Positions 1-7,714 of a DNA stretch of 16,767 nt are shown piece after piece. The position numbers and the translations under genes were made by a program. Source of the DNA: DATAEU01 sp046724395 (GTDB lineage: Bacteria > Actinomycetota > UBA4738 > HRBIN12); the NCBI GenBank assembly GCA_046724395.1, contig JBKOWM010000035.1, positions 1-16,767 on the forward strand, in the 5' to 3' direction. The notes under the pieces were generated by a model. That model was not told the origin of the DNA. It ran no database searches and saw only the letters and a list, made by a program, of their open reading frames with translations. Every line of letters starts with the position of its first letter. The stretch's first letter is position 1.

Positions 1-154
1 GGACCAGGGCGCCTTCCAGCCCGGGACGCAGCAGCCCAACGGCCTCCACGGCGCGGACGAGCATCATCCACGTCGGCCAGCGACCGGGGTCGCGACACCG
101 GGCCCACATCTCGTACTTGCCGGCCGGACCGCGCCGGGCTACCCGAACATTCAA
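1..154 (-). CDS. SRPBCC (polyketide cyclase-like) protein, partial
   Basis: An open minus-strand frame runs off the left edge. It reads AGKYEMWARCRDPGRWPTW followed by a stretch ending LRPGLEGALV, which resembles the START/SRPBCC pattern in which a Trp is followed by a D-P-x-R-W-P-x-W segment and then a G-P-L-R-P-G-x-x-G strand. These proteins form a helix-grip fold that binds small hydrophobic ligands. Only about 50 residues are visible. The start is uncertain: a TTG at 154 is the first usual start codon, no clear ribosome site precedes it, and the frame also stays open into the end of the peptidase gene (stop at 184-186). It lies just downstream of that gene on the same strand, so the two may be co-transcribed. 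It could be an intact gene continuing outside the window or a fragment. Confidence 0.4.
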   Translation of the reverse strand, partial: MNVRVARRGPAGKYEMWARCRDPGRWPTWMMLVRAVEAVGLLRPGLEGALV

Positions 155-183
155 TCGCGCCGCGTCTTCGCGCGAGCCGGCAT

Positions 184-2004
184 TCAGATGCCGATGTGCT
201 TCAACACGAAGTCGAGCACCGCACGCCCCTGACGGACCTCCTCGTCGACGACGTAGGAGGAGTGCCCGGTCTCGTACGTGTAGATCACGGCCTCTCCGCC
301 GGACCGTCTCAGCGCGTCGACGTAGCGGAAAACCTGCTCCGGCACGCACCTCGTGTCGTTCTCCCCGATCAGGAACAGGATGGGGGACCGGACGCGACCG
401 ACGTACGTCATCGGCGAGATCTTCTCGACGTACTCGGGGATGTCGTGCACGACGCCTCCGAGGAGCGAGCGGTCATAGGCCTGCAGTGACGGGGCGGAGT
501 CGTCGTACGAGGCCATGTAGTCACCGACGGGGACACCGGCCACTCCGGCCCTCCACCGGTCCGGGTGCAGTCCCACCGACATCAAGGTCACGTAGCCGCC
601 CCACGATCGGCCGCCGACGATCGCTCGACCCCCGTCGGCGACGCCGCGCGCGATCAGATCGTCCAGGCCTGCCAACGTGTCCTCGACCTCTGGGAACCCG
701 ATGTTGCCGATGATGTGGTCGCGCCAACGCTGCCCGTATCCCGTCGAGCCGCGATAGTTGACCATCGCGACCGCGATTCCGTGATCAACGAGCATCTGCA
801 CCTCCGGCTGCCACGTGTCGCAGTAGAGCCAGTTCGGGCCGCCGTGAACCTGCATGTAGATGGGGAACGGTCCCTCGCCCGGCGGAGTGACGACGAAGCC
901 ATGAACGGTGTCGCCCATTGGGTTCGGGAACGTCCACGACCGGTACGGACGGCCTGCCGGCGAGCGGTCGCGATCGGGGACGAGGATCTCGCGTCCCTCG
1001 TCGTCGAGCAGGCGCGACTCGTGATGCCCGCTCGCCAGGCGAAGCCAGATCGTGCCGTCGGGCCGCACGCCCGCACCGAGGACCTCGCCGCGCGGATGCG
1101 TGATCTCGAGCAGGCTCTGCGTGCCGATGTCGTATCGATAGAGCACGTCCCGTCCACGGTGGAGTCGACACAACAACAAGGACCGTGCGTCGGGATACCA
1201 CTCGATCGGCAGAACCTCACCAGAGATGTCGAGCCGAAGGTCCGTCCGTTCGCCCGTCGTCGCATCCCATATCGCGGGACGGTGCACGTCCTCGCGTTCG
1301 TGCGCGATCGCCAGGCGCTGGTCGCCCTCGACCGGCGACCAGGCGTACGGGTACAGGGCCAGCCCCGGGTCGGACATCTCGCGGATGATGCCGCCACTCG
1401 TCGGATCGAGGACCGTGAGCTTGGGGTGGATGTTGTCGCCGTCCTGCGCCACTGTGACGCACAGCATCGACTCGTCGGCCGACAGCCCGGACAGATCGAA
1501 GCCCTCGAGCTGGTAGTCCGCCTGGCCGATCGAAACGGAATCGACATCGCGGTAGAGCTCCTTGGCCGGCCCGCCGTCCTTCGAGGCGTACACGGCGAAC
1601 CCGCCGCGGTCGGCGAGGACCGCAGCGACCAACCGTCGACCGAGACAGATGCCATCGGGCCAGCCGACCGGCGCCCCCGGAAGCAGCGGCTCCGCCTGCC
1701 CTCCCTCGAGGGGACACGAGATCCAAACCCCGGACTCGTCGCCAGTGTCGTCGCGGAACCACACGGCCCGTGAGCCATCGGCCGTCACGGTGCCGTAGAC
1801 GACACCGACGGCCTCGTCGCTCACTTGCCGGCGCTCGCCGGTGGCGACGTTCCACGCGTACGCCTGGTACGAACCGCTCTCGTCCGACAGCACAACGGCC
1901 CGCTCGGGTGCGCGCCGGGACCACGCCGGGAAAGTGATCGTCGGGGCGCGGAAGCGCCGTTCCCACAACGGGGCCTGCGAGTGGCTGTCCTGTGGTGATC
2001 TCAT
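184..2004 (-). CDS. S9 family peptidase (prolyl oligopeptidase / acylaminoacyl-peptidase type)
   Basis: A 606-residue serine peptidase-type protein. The N-terminal two thirds are rich in beta strands and W/D/G blades typical of the S9 propeller, and the C-terminal third is an alpha/beta hydrolase domain. The nucleophile motif GGRSWGGY places the catalytic Ser near residue 467. The acid is probably Asp ~550 (GENDTR) and the base His ~581 (ETGHSS), in the family order Ser-Asp-His. The stretch MQVHGGPNW, about 90 residues before the Ser, matches the oxyanion-region HGGP signature. Such enzymes cleave short peptides or remove acylated N-terminal residues, and no signal peptide is obvious, so it is probably cytoplasmic. 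The ATG at 2004 is preferred over an in-frame GTG at 2022 because an extended -10-like TGCTAGCCT (2020-2012) would place transcription start at or next to the ATG (leaderless), and no ribosome site precedes either codon. It is divergent from the glycosyltransferase gene. Confidence 0.92.
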   Translation of the reverse strand: MRSPQDSHSQAPLWERRFRAPTITFPAWSRRAPERAVVLSDESGSYQAYAWNVATGERRQVSDEAVGVVYGTVTADGSRAVWFRDDTGDESGVWISCPLEGGQAEPLLPGAPVGWPDGICLGRRLVAAVLADRGGFAVYASKDGGPAKELYRDVDSVSIGQADYQLEGFDLSGLSADESMLCVTVAQDGDNIHPKLTVLDPTSGGIIREMSDPGLALYPYAWSPVEGDQRLAIAHEREDVHRPAIWDATTGERTDLRLDISGEVLPIEWYPDARSLLLCRLHRGRDVLYRYDIGTQSLLEITHPRGEVLGAGVRPDGTIWLRLASGHHESRLLDDEGREILVPDRDRSPAGRPYRSWTFPNPMGDTVHGFVVTPPGEGPFPIYMQVHGGPNWLYCDTWQPEVQMLVDHGIAVAMVNYRGSTGYGQRWRDHIIGNIGFPEVEDTLAGLDDLIARGVADGGRAIVGGRSWGGYVTLMSVGLHPDRWRAGVAGVPVGDYMASYDDSAPSLQAYDRSLLGGVVHDIPEYVEKISPMTYVGRVRSPILFLIGENDTRCVPEQVFRYVDALRRSGGEAVIYTYETGHSSYVVDEEVRQGRAVLDFVLKHIGI

Positions 2005-2011
2005 GGCCGCG

Positions 2012-2020
2012 CAGGCTAGC
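2012..2020 (-). promoter_or_regulatory. Possible extended -10 of the S9 peptidase gene
   Basis: On the minus strand the sequence reads TGCTAGCCT, fitting an extended -10 (TG-n-TAnnnT). The expected start of transcription falls about 2-3 nt before the ATG at 2004, which would make a leaderless mRNA, common in actinobacteria. No good -35 is seen. The match is short and could be chance. Confidence 0.3.
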
Positions 2021-2044
2021 ACCGGGCCGGAAACCAGATCGGAC

Positions 2045-2074
2045 TTGACGCGGGCGGTCGAGGGCCGCTATCAG
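2045..2074 (+). promoter_or_regulatory. Possible promoter of the glycosyltransferase gene
   Basis: TTGACG at 2045-2050 is followed after 18 bases by TATCAG at 2069-2074, resembling a housekeeping -35/-10 pair with an imperfect -10. It would give a leader of roughly 25-30 nt ending in the GGAGG (2100-2104) ahead of the GTG at 2109. It sits in the 104-bp gap between the divergent peptidase and glycosyltransferase genes. Confidence 0.4.
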
Positions 2075-2108
2075 TCCGACGCGGATCCACCAACCCCGTG
2101 GAGGCGCC

Positions 2109-3404
2109 GTGAGGGACGACGTCAGGACGATCGTTTTCTTCCCCGAAGGGGCATTCGGACCGACGAACAACTGCGTCGGCATCGGTAACGTGCTCAAAGA
2201 TCGAGGACATCGCGTCGTGTTCGTCGTCGAGGAGTCGTTTGCCGGCAGCCTCGAGGCGCGCGGGTTCGAGGAGGCCCGGATGCGCCTGCAGCCGCCGGCC
2301 GAGGTCGAGGAGGAGCCAGGTCAGTTCTGGAAAGACTTCATCCGCGATACGGCGCCGGAGTTTCGAAAACCCACGATCGAGCAGCTCGACTCGTTCCTCC
2401 GCCCGACGTGGCAGGCATTGATCGACGGCGCAATGTACGTCGACGACCGCCTCGCCGAGATCTTCGACCAGCTGCGACCGGACGTAATCGTCGAGGACAA
2501 CGTCGTCGCGTTTCCCGCGATCCCGAACAGCGGACGCCCGTGGGTTCGGATCATGAGCTGTAACCCGCTCGAGCTCAAGGACCCGAAGCTGGCACCGGTG
2601 TTCTCTGGCTGCCCCCAGTCGGACCGCTCGGCGTGGGACGAGTTTTGGCGCGAGTACGACCGGGTGCTCGGACCGCAGGTCGCCGCGTTCGACGGTTGGC
2701 TTCGCGGGCGGGGGGCACCGTCGCTTCCGAGTCCGCGGGATTACCTTTGGGAGTCGCCATTCCTCAACCTGTATGTGTATCCGGAGGAGGCGGACTACGA
2801 GCGCTCGCGTCCGCTCGCGTCCACGTGGCGTCGGCTCGACACGTGCGTCCGTGGCACCGAAGAGACCTACATCGAGCACGAGCGACTCGGGACCGACGGC
2901 GCCCTCGTGTACCTCTCACTCGGGTCGCTCGCCTCGGCCGACGTCGAGCTGATGCGACGGCTGGTCGACGTGCTCGGCCGAACGCCCCATCGATACATCG
3001 TCAGCAAGGGCCCACAGGCCGGTCTCTACCAGCTCGCCGACAACATGGTCGGCGAGGAGTTCCTTCCTCAGCCGGCGATCCTGCCCGTCGTCGACCTGGT
3101 CATCACACACGGCGGCAACAACACCGTCACCGAAGCGTGGTCCTTCGGCAAGCCGATGATCGTGCTCCCCGTTTTCTGGGATCAGTATGACAACGCGCAG
3201 CGCGTCGACGAGCTCGGGCTGGGGGTTCGACTGCCGACGTACACGTTCGAGGACAGCGACCTCACCGGCGCGATCGATCGGCTCGTCGCCGACGGATCGC
3301 TCGCGGAACGTCTCACGACGATGTCTGCGCGGCTTCAAACGGAGCCCGGAACGATTCGCGCCGCCGATGCGATCGAGGAGCTCGCCCGGCACGACGCCCG
3401 GTAG
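2109..3404 (+). CDS. Glycosyltransferase, MGT/UGT type (GT1 family, GT-B fold)
   Basis: A 431-residue protein with the two-domain layout of GT1 enzymes, which move a sugar from a nucleotide-sugar to a small acceptor such as a macrolide, flavonoid, sterol or lipid. The N-terminal acceptor domain begins with a first beta strand (VRTIVFFPEGAFGPTNNCVGI) and the typical 'GHRVVFVVEE' second strand. The C-terminal donor domain carries the hallmark segment from His ~334: HGGNNTVTEAWSFGKPMIVL, then FWDQYDNAQRV, where the D-Q pair (~358-359) normally contacts the sugar. The start is GTG at 2109 with GGAGG at 2100-2104. No biosynthetic cluster surrounds it, so the acceptor cannot be predicted; such orphan enzymes often inactivate foreign compounds, which is inference only. 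Confidence 0.9.
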   Translation: MRDDVRTIVFFPEGAFGPTNNCVGIGNVLKDRGHRVVFVVEESFAGSLEARGFEEARMRLQPPAEVEEEPGQFWKDFIRDTAPEFRKPTIEQLDSFLRPTWQALIDGAMYVDDRLAEIFDQLRPDVIVEDNVVAFPAIPNSGRPWVRIMSCNPLELKDPKLAPVFSGCPQSDRSAWDEFWREYDRVLGPQVAAFDGWLRGRGAPSLPSPRDYLWESPFLNLYVYPEEADYERSRPLASTWRRLDTCVRGTEETYIEHERLGTDGALVYLSLGSLASADVELMRRLVDVLGRTPHRYIVSKGPQAGLYQLADNMVGEEFLPQPAILPVVDLVITHGGNNTVTEAWSFGKPMIVLPVFWDQYDNAQRVDELGLGVRLPTYTFEDSDLTGAIDRLVADGSLAERLTTMSARLQTEPGTIRAADAIEELARHDAR

Positions 3405-3438
3405 GGCTCACCGATCGACCTGTGAAGGAGGAGCTCGG

Positions 3439-3609
3439 CGACGTGTACCCCTCGACCTGCGCATGCGCCATCATGGAACGCACGCACACGGCATTGAGCG
3501 CGCCGTCGAGCGGCAAGTTGTCGACGTAGCGGACCGACCCCGTGAGGAACCTCGGATCCTCCGTGCGATGAACGACGCGGCCGACGATGGAACTCGTGAT
3601 GCCGGGCAA
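3439..3609 (-). pseudogene. 5' remnant of a xanthine/CO dehydrogenase-family molybdenum large subunit
   Basis: The minus strand in the 224-bp gap between two plus-strand genes encodes VGRVVHRTEDPRFLTGSVRY, then VDNLPLDGALNAVCVRS, then MMAHAQVEGYTS. This matches the N-terminus of XdhA/CoxL-type molybdopterin-binding subunits, whose pattern is G-R-x-V-x-R-x-E-D-x-R-x-L-T-G-x-x-x-Y-x-D followed by a-x-V-R-S-x-x-A-H-A. Intact subunits have roughly 700-800 residues; here homology stops after about 50, and the frame then runs into sequence antisense to the end of the glycosyltransferase gene. A TTG at 3609 could be the old start. No [2Fe-2S] or FAD subunit is nearby. It is most likely a leftover of a deleted operon. 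Confidence 0.75.
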
Positions 3610-3628
3610 CTGTAGAGGGAGACATGCA

Positions 3629-4714
3629 ATGCGACGAAGGAAGCGTGCGTGCGCCATGGTCCTGCTGGCCATCGGCGTAGCCCTCGGACTCCTCGCGGAG
3701 CCCGCCAACGCCACCACGGTCGGGGCGAGACCGGTCATCACGGGAATCGACGACCCGACCGCGTTCGTCTTCGGGCCCGGCAAGGTCATCTGGTACGTCG
3801 AGAAGGCGACGGGTCAGATCCGAACGCACGACGTCGACAACGACCGGGACTCCCTGTTTGCGGACGTACCGGGCGTGAACGCCGACGGCGAGCGCGGGAT
3901 GCTCGGCATCGCGCTGGATCCCGACTACCCTGCGCAGCCGTTCGTCTATGTCTACGCGACGAGAACCGTGAACGGAAGCCTGCGCAACGAGATCCTTCGC
4001 TTCACGGATTCTGGCGGCGCGGGAACGGACCCGACGTCGATTTGGGACGCCCCGGCGAGCACCAGCGCGTACCACAACGGCGGACACATCGCGTTCGGTC
4101 CGGACGGGATGCTCTACGCCGTCGTCGGCGACGGCCATACGGCCTCGAACGCTCAGGACCTCACGAACAACGACACCGGCAAGATCCTGCGTATGACAGC
4201 CTCCGGTGGCGTTCCGAACGACAACCCCCTCGACGATCGAATCTACGCCTACGGCATCCGCAACTCCTTCGGCTTCGCCTTCGACCCGAGGACGCGCCGG
4301 ATGTGGGAGACGGAGAACGGCCCGGCGTGCAACGACGAGTTGAACCGGATCATCGCCGGTCGGAACTACGGCTGGGGGCCGAGTGAGACGTGCGCGGGCA
4401 CGGCTCCGCGGAACACCAACCGGGACGGGCCGAAGCCAGTGCTCCCCAAGCTCTGGTACACGCCGACGACGGCGCCGACGGGGATCGCTTTCTGCCGTCG
4501 CTGCGCCCTCGGGCGCAAGAGCCGCGGCGCGGTTTTCTTCGGCGAGTACAACACCGGGGCAGTGCGACGAGTGCGGCTGAACGCGGCGAGAACGGGGGTG
4601 CGCGTGCAGACGATCGTCTATACCCACCGTTCCGGCATCCTGTCGTTAGAGGCCGGTCCGCGGGGGCTCTATTTCAGCGATCCGACGGGGATCTATCGGC
4701 TCGTCGCGAGCTGA
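3629..4714 (+). CDS. Secreted PQQ-dependent sugar dehydrogenase (glucose/sorbosone dehydrogenase family)
   Basis: A 361-residue beta-propeller protein of the GSDH family, soluble quinoproteins that oxidise aldose sugars outside the cytoplasm. The start is ATG 3629, preceded by AGAGGGAG (3614-3621); an upstream in-frame GTG at 3587 would put 14 residues before the signal peptide and is less likely. Residues 1-27 form a Sec signal (MRRRKRACAMVLLAIGVAL, ending PANA). Family motifs in order: GMLGIALDPDYP; HNGGHIAFGPDGMLYAVVGD, containing the conserved His; GKILRM; then IYAYGIRNSFGFAFDP and ETENGPACNDELNRI, ending in NYGWGP. The protein ends shortly after an FFGEYNTG strand. PQQ synthesis genes are not in the window, so the cofactor must come from elsewhere. 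Activity on a particular sugar cannot be told. Confidence 0.92.
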   Translation: MRRRKRACAMVLLAIGVALGLLAEPANATTVGARPVITGIDDPTAFVFGPGKVIWYVEKATGQIRTHDVDNDRDSLFADVPGVNADGERGMLGIALDPDYPAQPFVYVYATRTVNGSLRNEILRFTDSGGAGTDPTSIWDAPASTSAYHNGGHIAFGPDGMLYAVVGDGHTASNAQDLTNNDTGKILRMTASGGVPNDNPLDDRIYAYGIRNSFGFAFDPRTRRMWETENGPACNDELNRIIAGRNYGWGPSETCAGTAPRNTNRDGPKPVLPKLWYTPTTAPTGIAFCRRCALGRKSRGAVFFGEYNTGAVRRVRLNAARTGVRVQTIVYTHRSGILSLEAGPRGLYFSDPTGIYRLVAS

Positions 4715-4783
4715 GGCCCGCCCCGCCGGCCCCCTCTTTCCGCCGCCGGCGCCGGGCGGTACGCTCGACGTAGGAGGCCACGC

Positions 4784-5317
4784 GTGCAGGTCGAACCGGT
4801 CGTCGCGATGCGGACGTGGTGGCTCGGGTGGCGCCCGAACACATCGGCTCCCGCTCTGCTTCCGGTCATCGCGGGTGGCCGCCCCTGGCCCGCGCGCCGT
4901 CCCGCGCGCGGCGTCTGCCGTCGACACCGCAGGCACGAGGTTCCCGGCGCCGACTGCCTCTGCGGGCTGCATGCCACGACGGACGAGGCGCGCCTTCGAC
5001 GAACCCGGAGCCCCGGCGTCGTCGGAACCGTCGCGATGTGGGGACGGATCGTCCAGCACGAACGCGGTTATCGCGCGGAGATGGGTTACCCGCAGCGACT
5101 CCGGCTCACCTGCTTCCTCTGCATCGTCGAGCGCGGGCTCGGATCCGAGCGGCCCCGGTTCGTCGCGCGGCTGCCCGGGGGGCGGTTGATCCCGCTGTGC
5201 GGAGTGCACCTCGACCTCGCGTTCCGGTACGAGCTGGAGATGGAAGACGTCTTGGAGGCGCGAGGCGTCGAGCACGCCCTGCTCGACGCCTACGCCGTCG
5301 ACCTGCTCGGACTCTGA
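4784..5317 (+). CDS. Unknown Cys/His-rich protein with CxxC...CxxH motif
   Basis: A 177-residue protein starting at GTG 4784, with a perfect AGGAGG at 4772-4777 and a -10-like TACGCT at 4760-4765. I recognise the layout of an uncharacterised actinobacterial protein type: an N-terminal Trp-rich segment (WWLGWRP), a C-x-C-G-L-H-A motif, then GVVGTVAMWGRIVQHERGYRAE followed by YPQRLRL. Potential metal ligands are C45, H48, H51, C58, C60 and H63 in the first half, and C110-FL-C113 with C139-GV-H142 in the second, the spacing of a CxxC/CxxH zinc site. No signal peptide or membrane segment is evident, so it is probably cytoplasmic. Function unknown. Its stop lies 2 nt from the stop of the convergent coiled-coil gene. 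Confidence 0.82.
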   Translation: MQVEPVVAMRTWWLGWRPNTSAPALLPVIAGGRPWPARRPARGVCRRHRRHEVPGADCLCGLHATTDEARLRRTRSPGVVGTVAMWGRIVQHERGYRAEMGYPQRLRLTCFLCIVERGLGSERPRFVARLPGGRLIPLCGVHLDLAFRYELEMEDVLEARGVEHALLDAYAVDLLGL

Positions 5318-5319
5318 GC

Positions 5320-7017
5320 TCAGCTCTCCTCAGAAGGGCCGGACGGACGATTCCGCGCTGCCGCGGCGCGGCTCAGGCGCTCTCGAATCGAGAGGGCCTC
5401 GGTGCTCTCCGCCGCTCGCTCGCGCGTCCGCGCGCCGTCGCTCGTCGGCTCGGCGGGGACCGGCGGAGTCTGGGCTGCGCTCGTCGGCGAGCCCGTCGTC
5501 GGGCCGGCGCGCGCGGCGAGACCCATCAGTTCCTCGATCCGTCCGCGCGCCTGGCTCATCTCGAGCTGAGCGTTCGCCAGCTGTTCGTGGGCCTGCTGGA
5601 CCTCGGCGCCCATGCGTTCGAGCTCGGCGTTCTTCGCCACCGCCTCCGCCCGGAGCTGCTGTAGCTCCGCGTCCTTCGCGACGAGGATCGTGTGCAGATG
5701 CTCGGCCTCGTGGTCGCGCTCGCCCGTCGCCTCCCCGGCGCGCCGCGCCGCCGCGATGGCGTCGGCCTTGTCGCGTTGGGCTGCGTCGAGCTCCCCGTGC
5801 AGCCGCGTCAGCTCGTCGGTCGATTCGGCCAACAACGCCTGGGTCTCGCTGAGGCGGACGGACGTCCGGTCGAGATCGGACTGCGCCTGCTTCAGGGACT
5901 GCGTTAGCCGCTGCTCGAGCTCGGCGAGCCGGCCCTCGAGCTCCGCGACCCGCGTCTGGGCGGCCGCGCCCTCGCTCGCGGCGGTCTTCAGCTCCTCGAC
6001 TCGCGCCGTGAGTCCATCTCGCTCGGCCTCGACCTGCGCCGCACGCGTCTGTACGGCGGCGAGCTCCTCCTGCGAAACGCCGGACGCGGCGGCCTCCGCC
6101 GCCGTCGCCCTGGCGCGCGCCTCGGCGAGCTGACGCTCGAGCTCGGGCACCCGCTCGATGAGAACGGCGGCCTCCTCCTCGTTGACGCGTCTGGCGGTGA
6201 GGGTGTCGCGAAGGTTGCGCTCGCTTGTGGCGAGCTGCTCCTCGAGCGCCGATTTGGCGGTGGACAGCTCACCGAAACGCTCGCCCGATTCGCGCACTCG
6301 CTTCTCGGCGTCTCTCAGTCGGCGCTCGAGCGAGCGCACTCTCTCGGCGGCGCGCGGGTCGCCGAGAGATGTTCGGGCGGTGACCGCCCGCCGCACCGAC
6401 AAGACGAGCATGACGAGCGCGGCGACCAACGCCACGGTGATTCCGGCCTGGATCGGGCGCCACGTCCGATTGGCGACCGCCCGGATCGCCGAATACCGCT
6501 GCTCGATCTCGGCGACGCCCGACGGGGACGGCTCGTCCCCAAGACGCAGGGGCGCGTACGTGCGAAGGAGCCGTTCATTCGAGCCTGCGAGCCCGGGGAG
6601 CTGGGGCACGCGGCCGCCCGTGTCCTCGCTCACGGTGGAACCGCGCAGGACCTCTGCCAGGACCTTGGCGGAGGCGATGCCCTGTCCCAGACGGTCGCGC
6701 TGGTCCGACGAGAACACCAGCCGGCCTGCATCGCTCCAGACGCGGACGCGGACGACGTCGTCGTCGGACAGGATGCCGGCCTGAACGTCGACCAGGATCT
6801 CGCCGTACTCGCGTGCCTCGATGGGCGCGTCGAGCGTCGCGGGGGGAAGCGCCCGGTACAGGACGGTGTTCGCGTAGTCCTCGGCTTGCGTCTGGGCGCT
6901 GGCCTCGGCTTCATCAAGGGCCGCGGCGGCGCGCCCGACAGAGACGAAGAGGGCGCCACCGAGCAGTAGCGCCAGTGCCGCCCACACGGCCGCGCGCAGG
7001 ACACGAGAGACGCTCAT
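5320..7017 (-). CDS. Two-TM membrane protein: sensor-like outer domain plus long cytoplasmic coiled coil
   Basis: A 565-residue protein. Residues ~8-27 form a first membrane helix (AAVWAALALLLGGALFVSV) and ~189-207 a second (ITVALVAALVMLVLSV). Between them lies an outer domain of about 160 residues with VVRVRVWSDAGRLVFSS and RLGQG, the look of a Cache/PAS-like sensor domain of histidine kinases and chemoreceptors. The inner part (~215-510) is an almost unbroken heptad-rich, Glu/Arg/Ala-rich coiled coil, followed by a short disordered Pro/Thr/Ala-rich part and a final helix (STEALSIRERLSRAAAARN). No HATPase, methyl-accepting or GGDEF signature is present. The start is ATG 7017 (upstream GAGG); an in-frame extension to 7137 lacks homology-like content. 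It is the last gene of the minus-strand cluster with bactofilin. Function unknown; a scaffold or signalling role at the envelope is inference. Confidence 0.85.
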   Translation of the reverse strand: MSVSRVLRAAVWAALALLLGGALFVSVGRAAAALDEAEASAQTQAEDYANTVLYRALPPATLDAPIEAREYGEILVDVQAGILSDDDVVRVRVWSDAGRLVFSSDQRDRLGQGIASAKVLAEVLRGSTVSEDTGGRVPQLPGLAGSNERLLRTYAPLRLGDEPSPSGVAEIEQRYSAIRAVANRTWRPIQAGITVALVAALVMLVLSVRRAVTARTSLGDPRAAERVRSLERRLRDAEKRVRESGERFGELSTAKSALEEQLATSERNLRDTLTARRVNEEEAAVLIERVPELERQLAEARARATAAEAAASGVSQEELAAVQTRAAQVEAERDGLTARVEELKTAASEGAAAQTRVAELEGRLAELEQRLTQSLKQAQSDLDRTSVRLSETQALLAESTDELTRLHGELDAAQRDKADAIAAARRAGEATGERDHEAEHLHTILVAKDAELQQLRAEAVAKNAELERMGAEVQQAHEQLANAQLEMSQARGRIEELMGLAARAGPTTGSPTSAAQTPPVPAEPTSDGARTRERAAESTEALSIRERLSRAAAARNRPSGPSEES

Positions 7018-7084
7018 TCGATTGCCTCGTCCGCTTGCCGGGCCCCGCCCCTCGGGAGCCCACGTCATCCCTTCGGCGGAGGAC

Positions 7085-7100
7085 GGCTTCACCTGAAGCC
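7085..7100. promoter_or_regulatory. Perfect 7-bp inverted repeat upstream of the coiled-coil gene
   Basis: GGCTTCA-CC-TGAAGCC is a perfect 7+2+7 dyad, 68 bp ahead of the ATG at 7017. With only two central bases it would make a poor RNA hairpin, so a dimeric repressor or activator site is the more natural reading. No second copy was noticed in the window. Confidence 0.4.
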
Positions 7101-7146
7101 CTCGGGCGGACGGTGCAGACGGGGCCACCCCACGCACGGCGGCGGC

Positions 7147-7662
7147 CTACCGGCCGTTCGCCGAGAAGTGCATGTAATCCTTCGTGGAGCTCCAGCTCCC
7201 GCCCCCGTCCCAGGCGATTGCGTGGAAGGCCCGCCACGCATCGTCGCGCTCGACGATCATGCCTCGCGACAGTTGAACGCCGACGTGTTGTCGTGGCGCA
7301 TCGATGCGCGGTCGTCCCCGTCGTAACGGTCTACCGGTCGGATGCGCCGGACCGGAAATCCGGCGCGATAGATCCGCCTGAAGACCGAAACGAGCTCGTC
7401 CGCCCATCGTCGGTGCACGATGAGCCTTCGCGGTGCGTCTCGCCGTCGAACCCCACTACGCGAGCCGGACGGAGCGAAGGTCGCGAAGCGCTACCGGGCA
7501 GCCGCGATGCCATGAGACGCCCGTCATCGCGCGACGCGTCTCGCGATCGAGACGCGCGATCGTCGCCGAGAAGGGGTCGATGTCGCGCGCCATCGCCGTC
7601 GCCGGGGCACACGCGACCAGCACAGTAGCGAGCACGATACTCGCGGGAAAGCATCGGAACAC
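7147..7662 (-). pseudogene. M15 (VanY-type) D,D-carboxypeptidase pseudogene
   Basis: Three minus-strand frames together spell a secreted M15 peptidase. Frame one, from GTG 7662: a signal peptide (FPASIVLATVLVACAPATAMA), then SWHRGCPVALRDLRSVRLA and a stop where a Tyr is expected (~7457). After a one-base loss the frame continues VGFDGETHR. A second one-base loss near 7425-7430 leads into RLIVHRRWADELVSVFRRIY, then RAGFPVRRIRPVDRYDGDDR and ASMRHDNTSAFNCRE. Intact relatives then carry about 60 residues with the zinc-binding S-x-H-x-x-G-x-A-x-D motif; here the sequence jumps (junction ~7262-7268) to MIVERDDAWRAFHAIAWDGG and WSSTKDYMHFSANGR, the normal C-terminus. With two frameshifts and the zinc site gone, it cannot be active. 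It lies 52 bp downstream of bactofilin on the same strand, a common pairing of bactofilins with wall-cutting peptidases. Confidence 0.85.
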
Positions 7663-7714
7663 GATCGGCAGCGTACTCGGAGGATCGTTGGCGCCGGACG
7701 AACGCGATCGATCT

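Noticed and set aside
565..1773. Long 402-codon plus-strand frame
   Set aside because: Antisense shadow of the S9 peptidase, whose catalytic motifs are clear on the minus strand. High GC keeps antisense frames open.
3335..4627. 430-codon minus-strand frame
   Set aside because: Antisense to the PQQ sugar dehydrogenase. The XDH-like residues within this interval are in part of another frame and are reported separately.
4738..4760. GC-rich hairpin after the sugar dehydrogenase
   Set aside because: Several competing pairings of CCG/CGG runs, no T-run, and it overlaps the likely promoter region of the next gene.
2109..5317. Natural product cluster built on the glycosyltransferase
   Set aside because: No polyketide, peptide or terpene synthase, sugar-nucleotide gene or exporter is present in the window.
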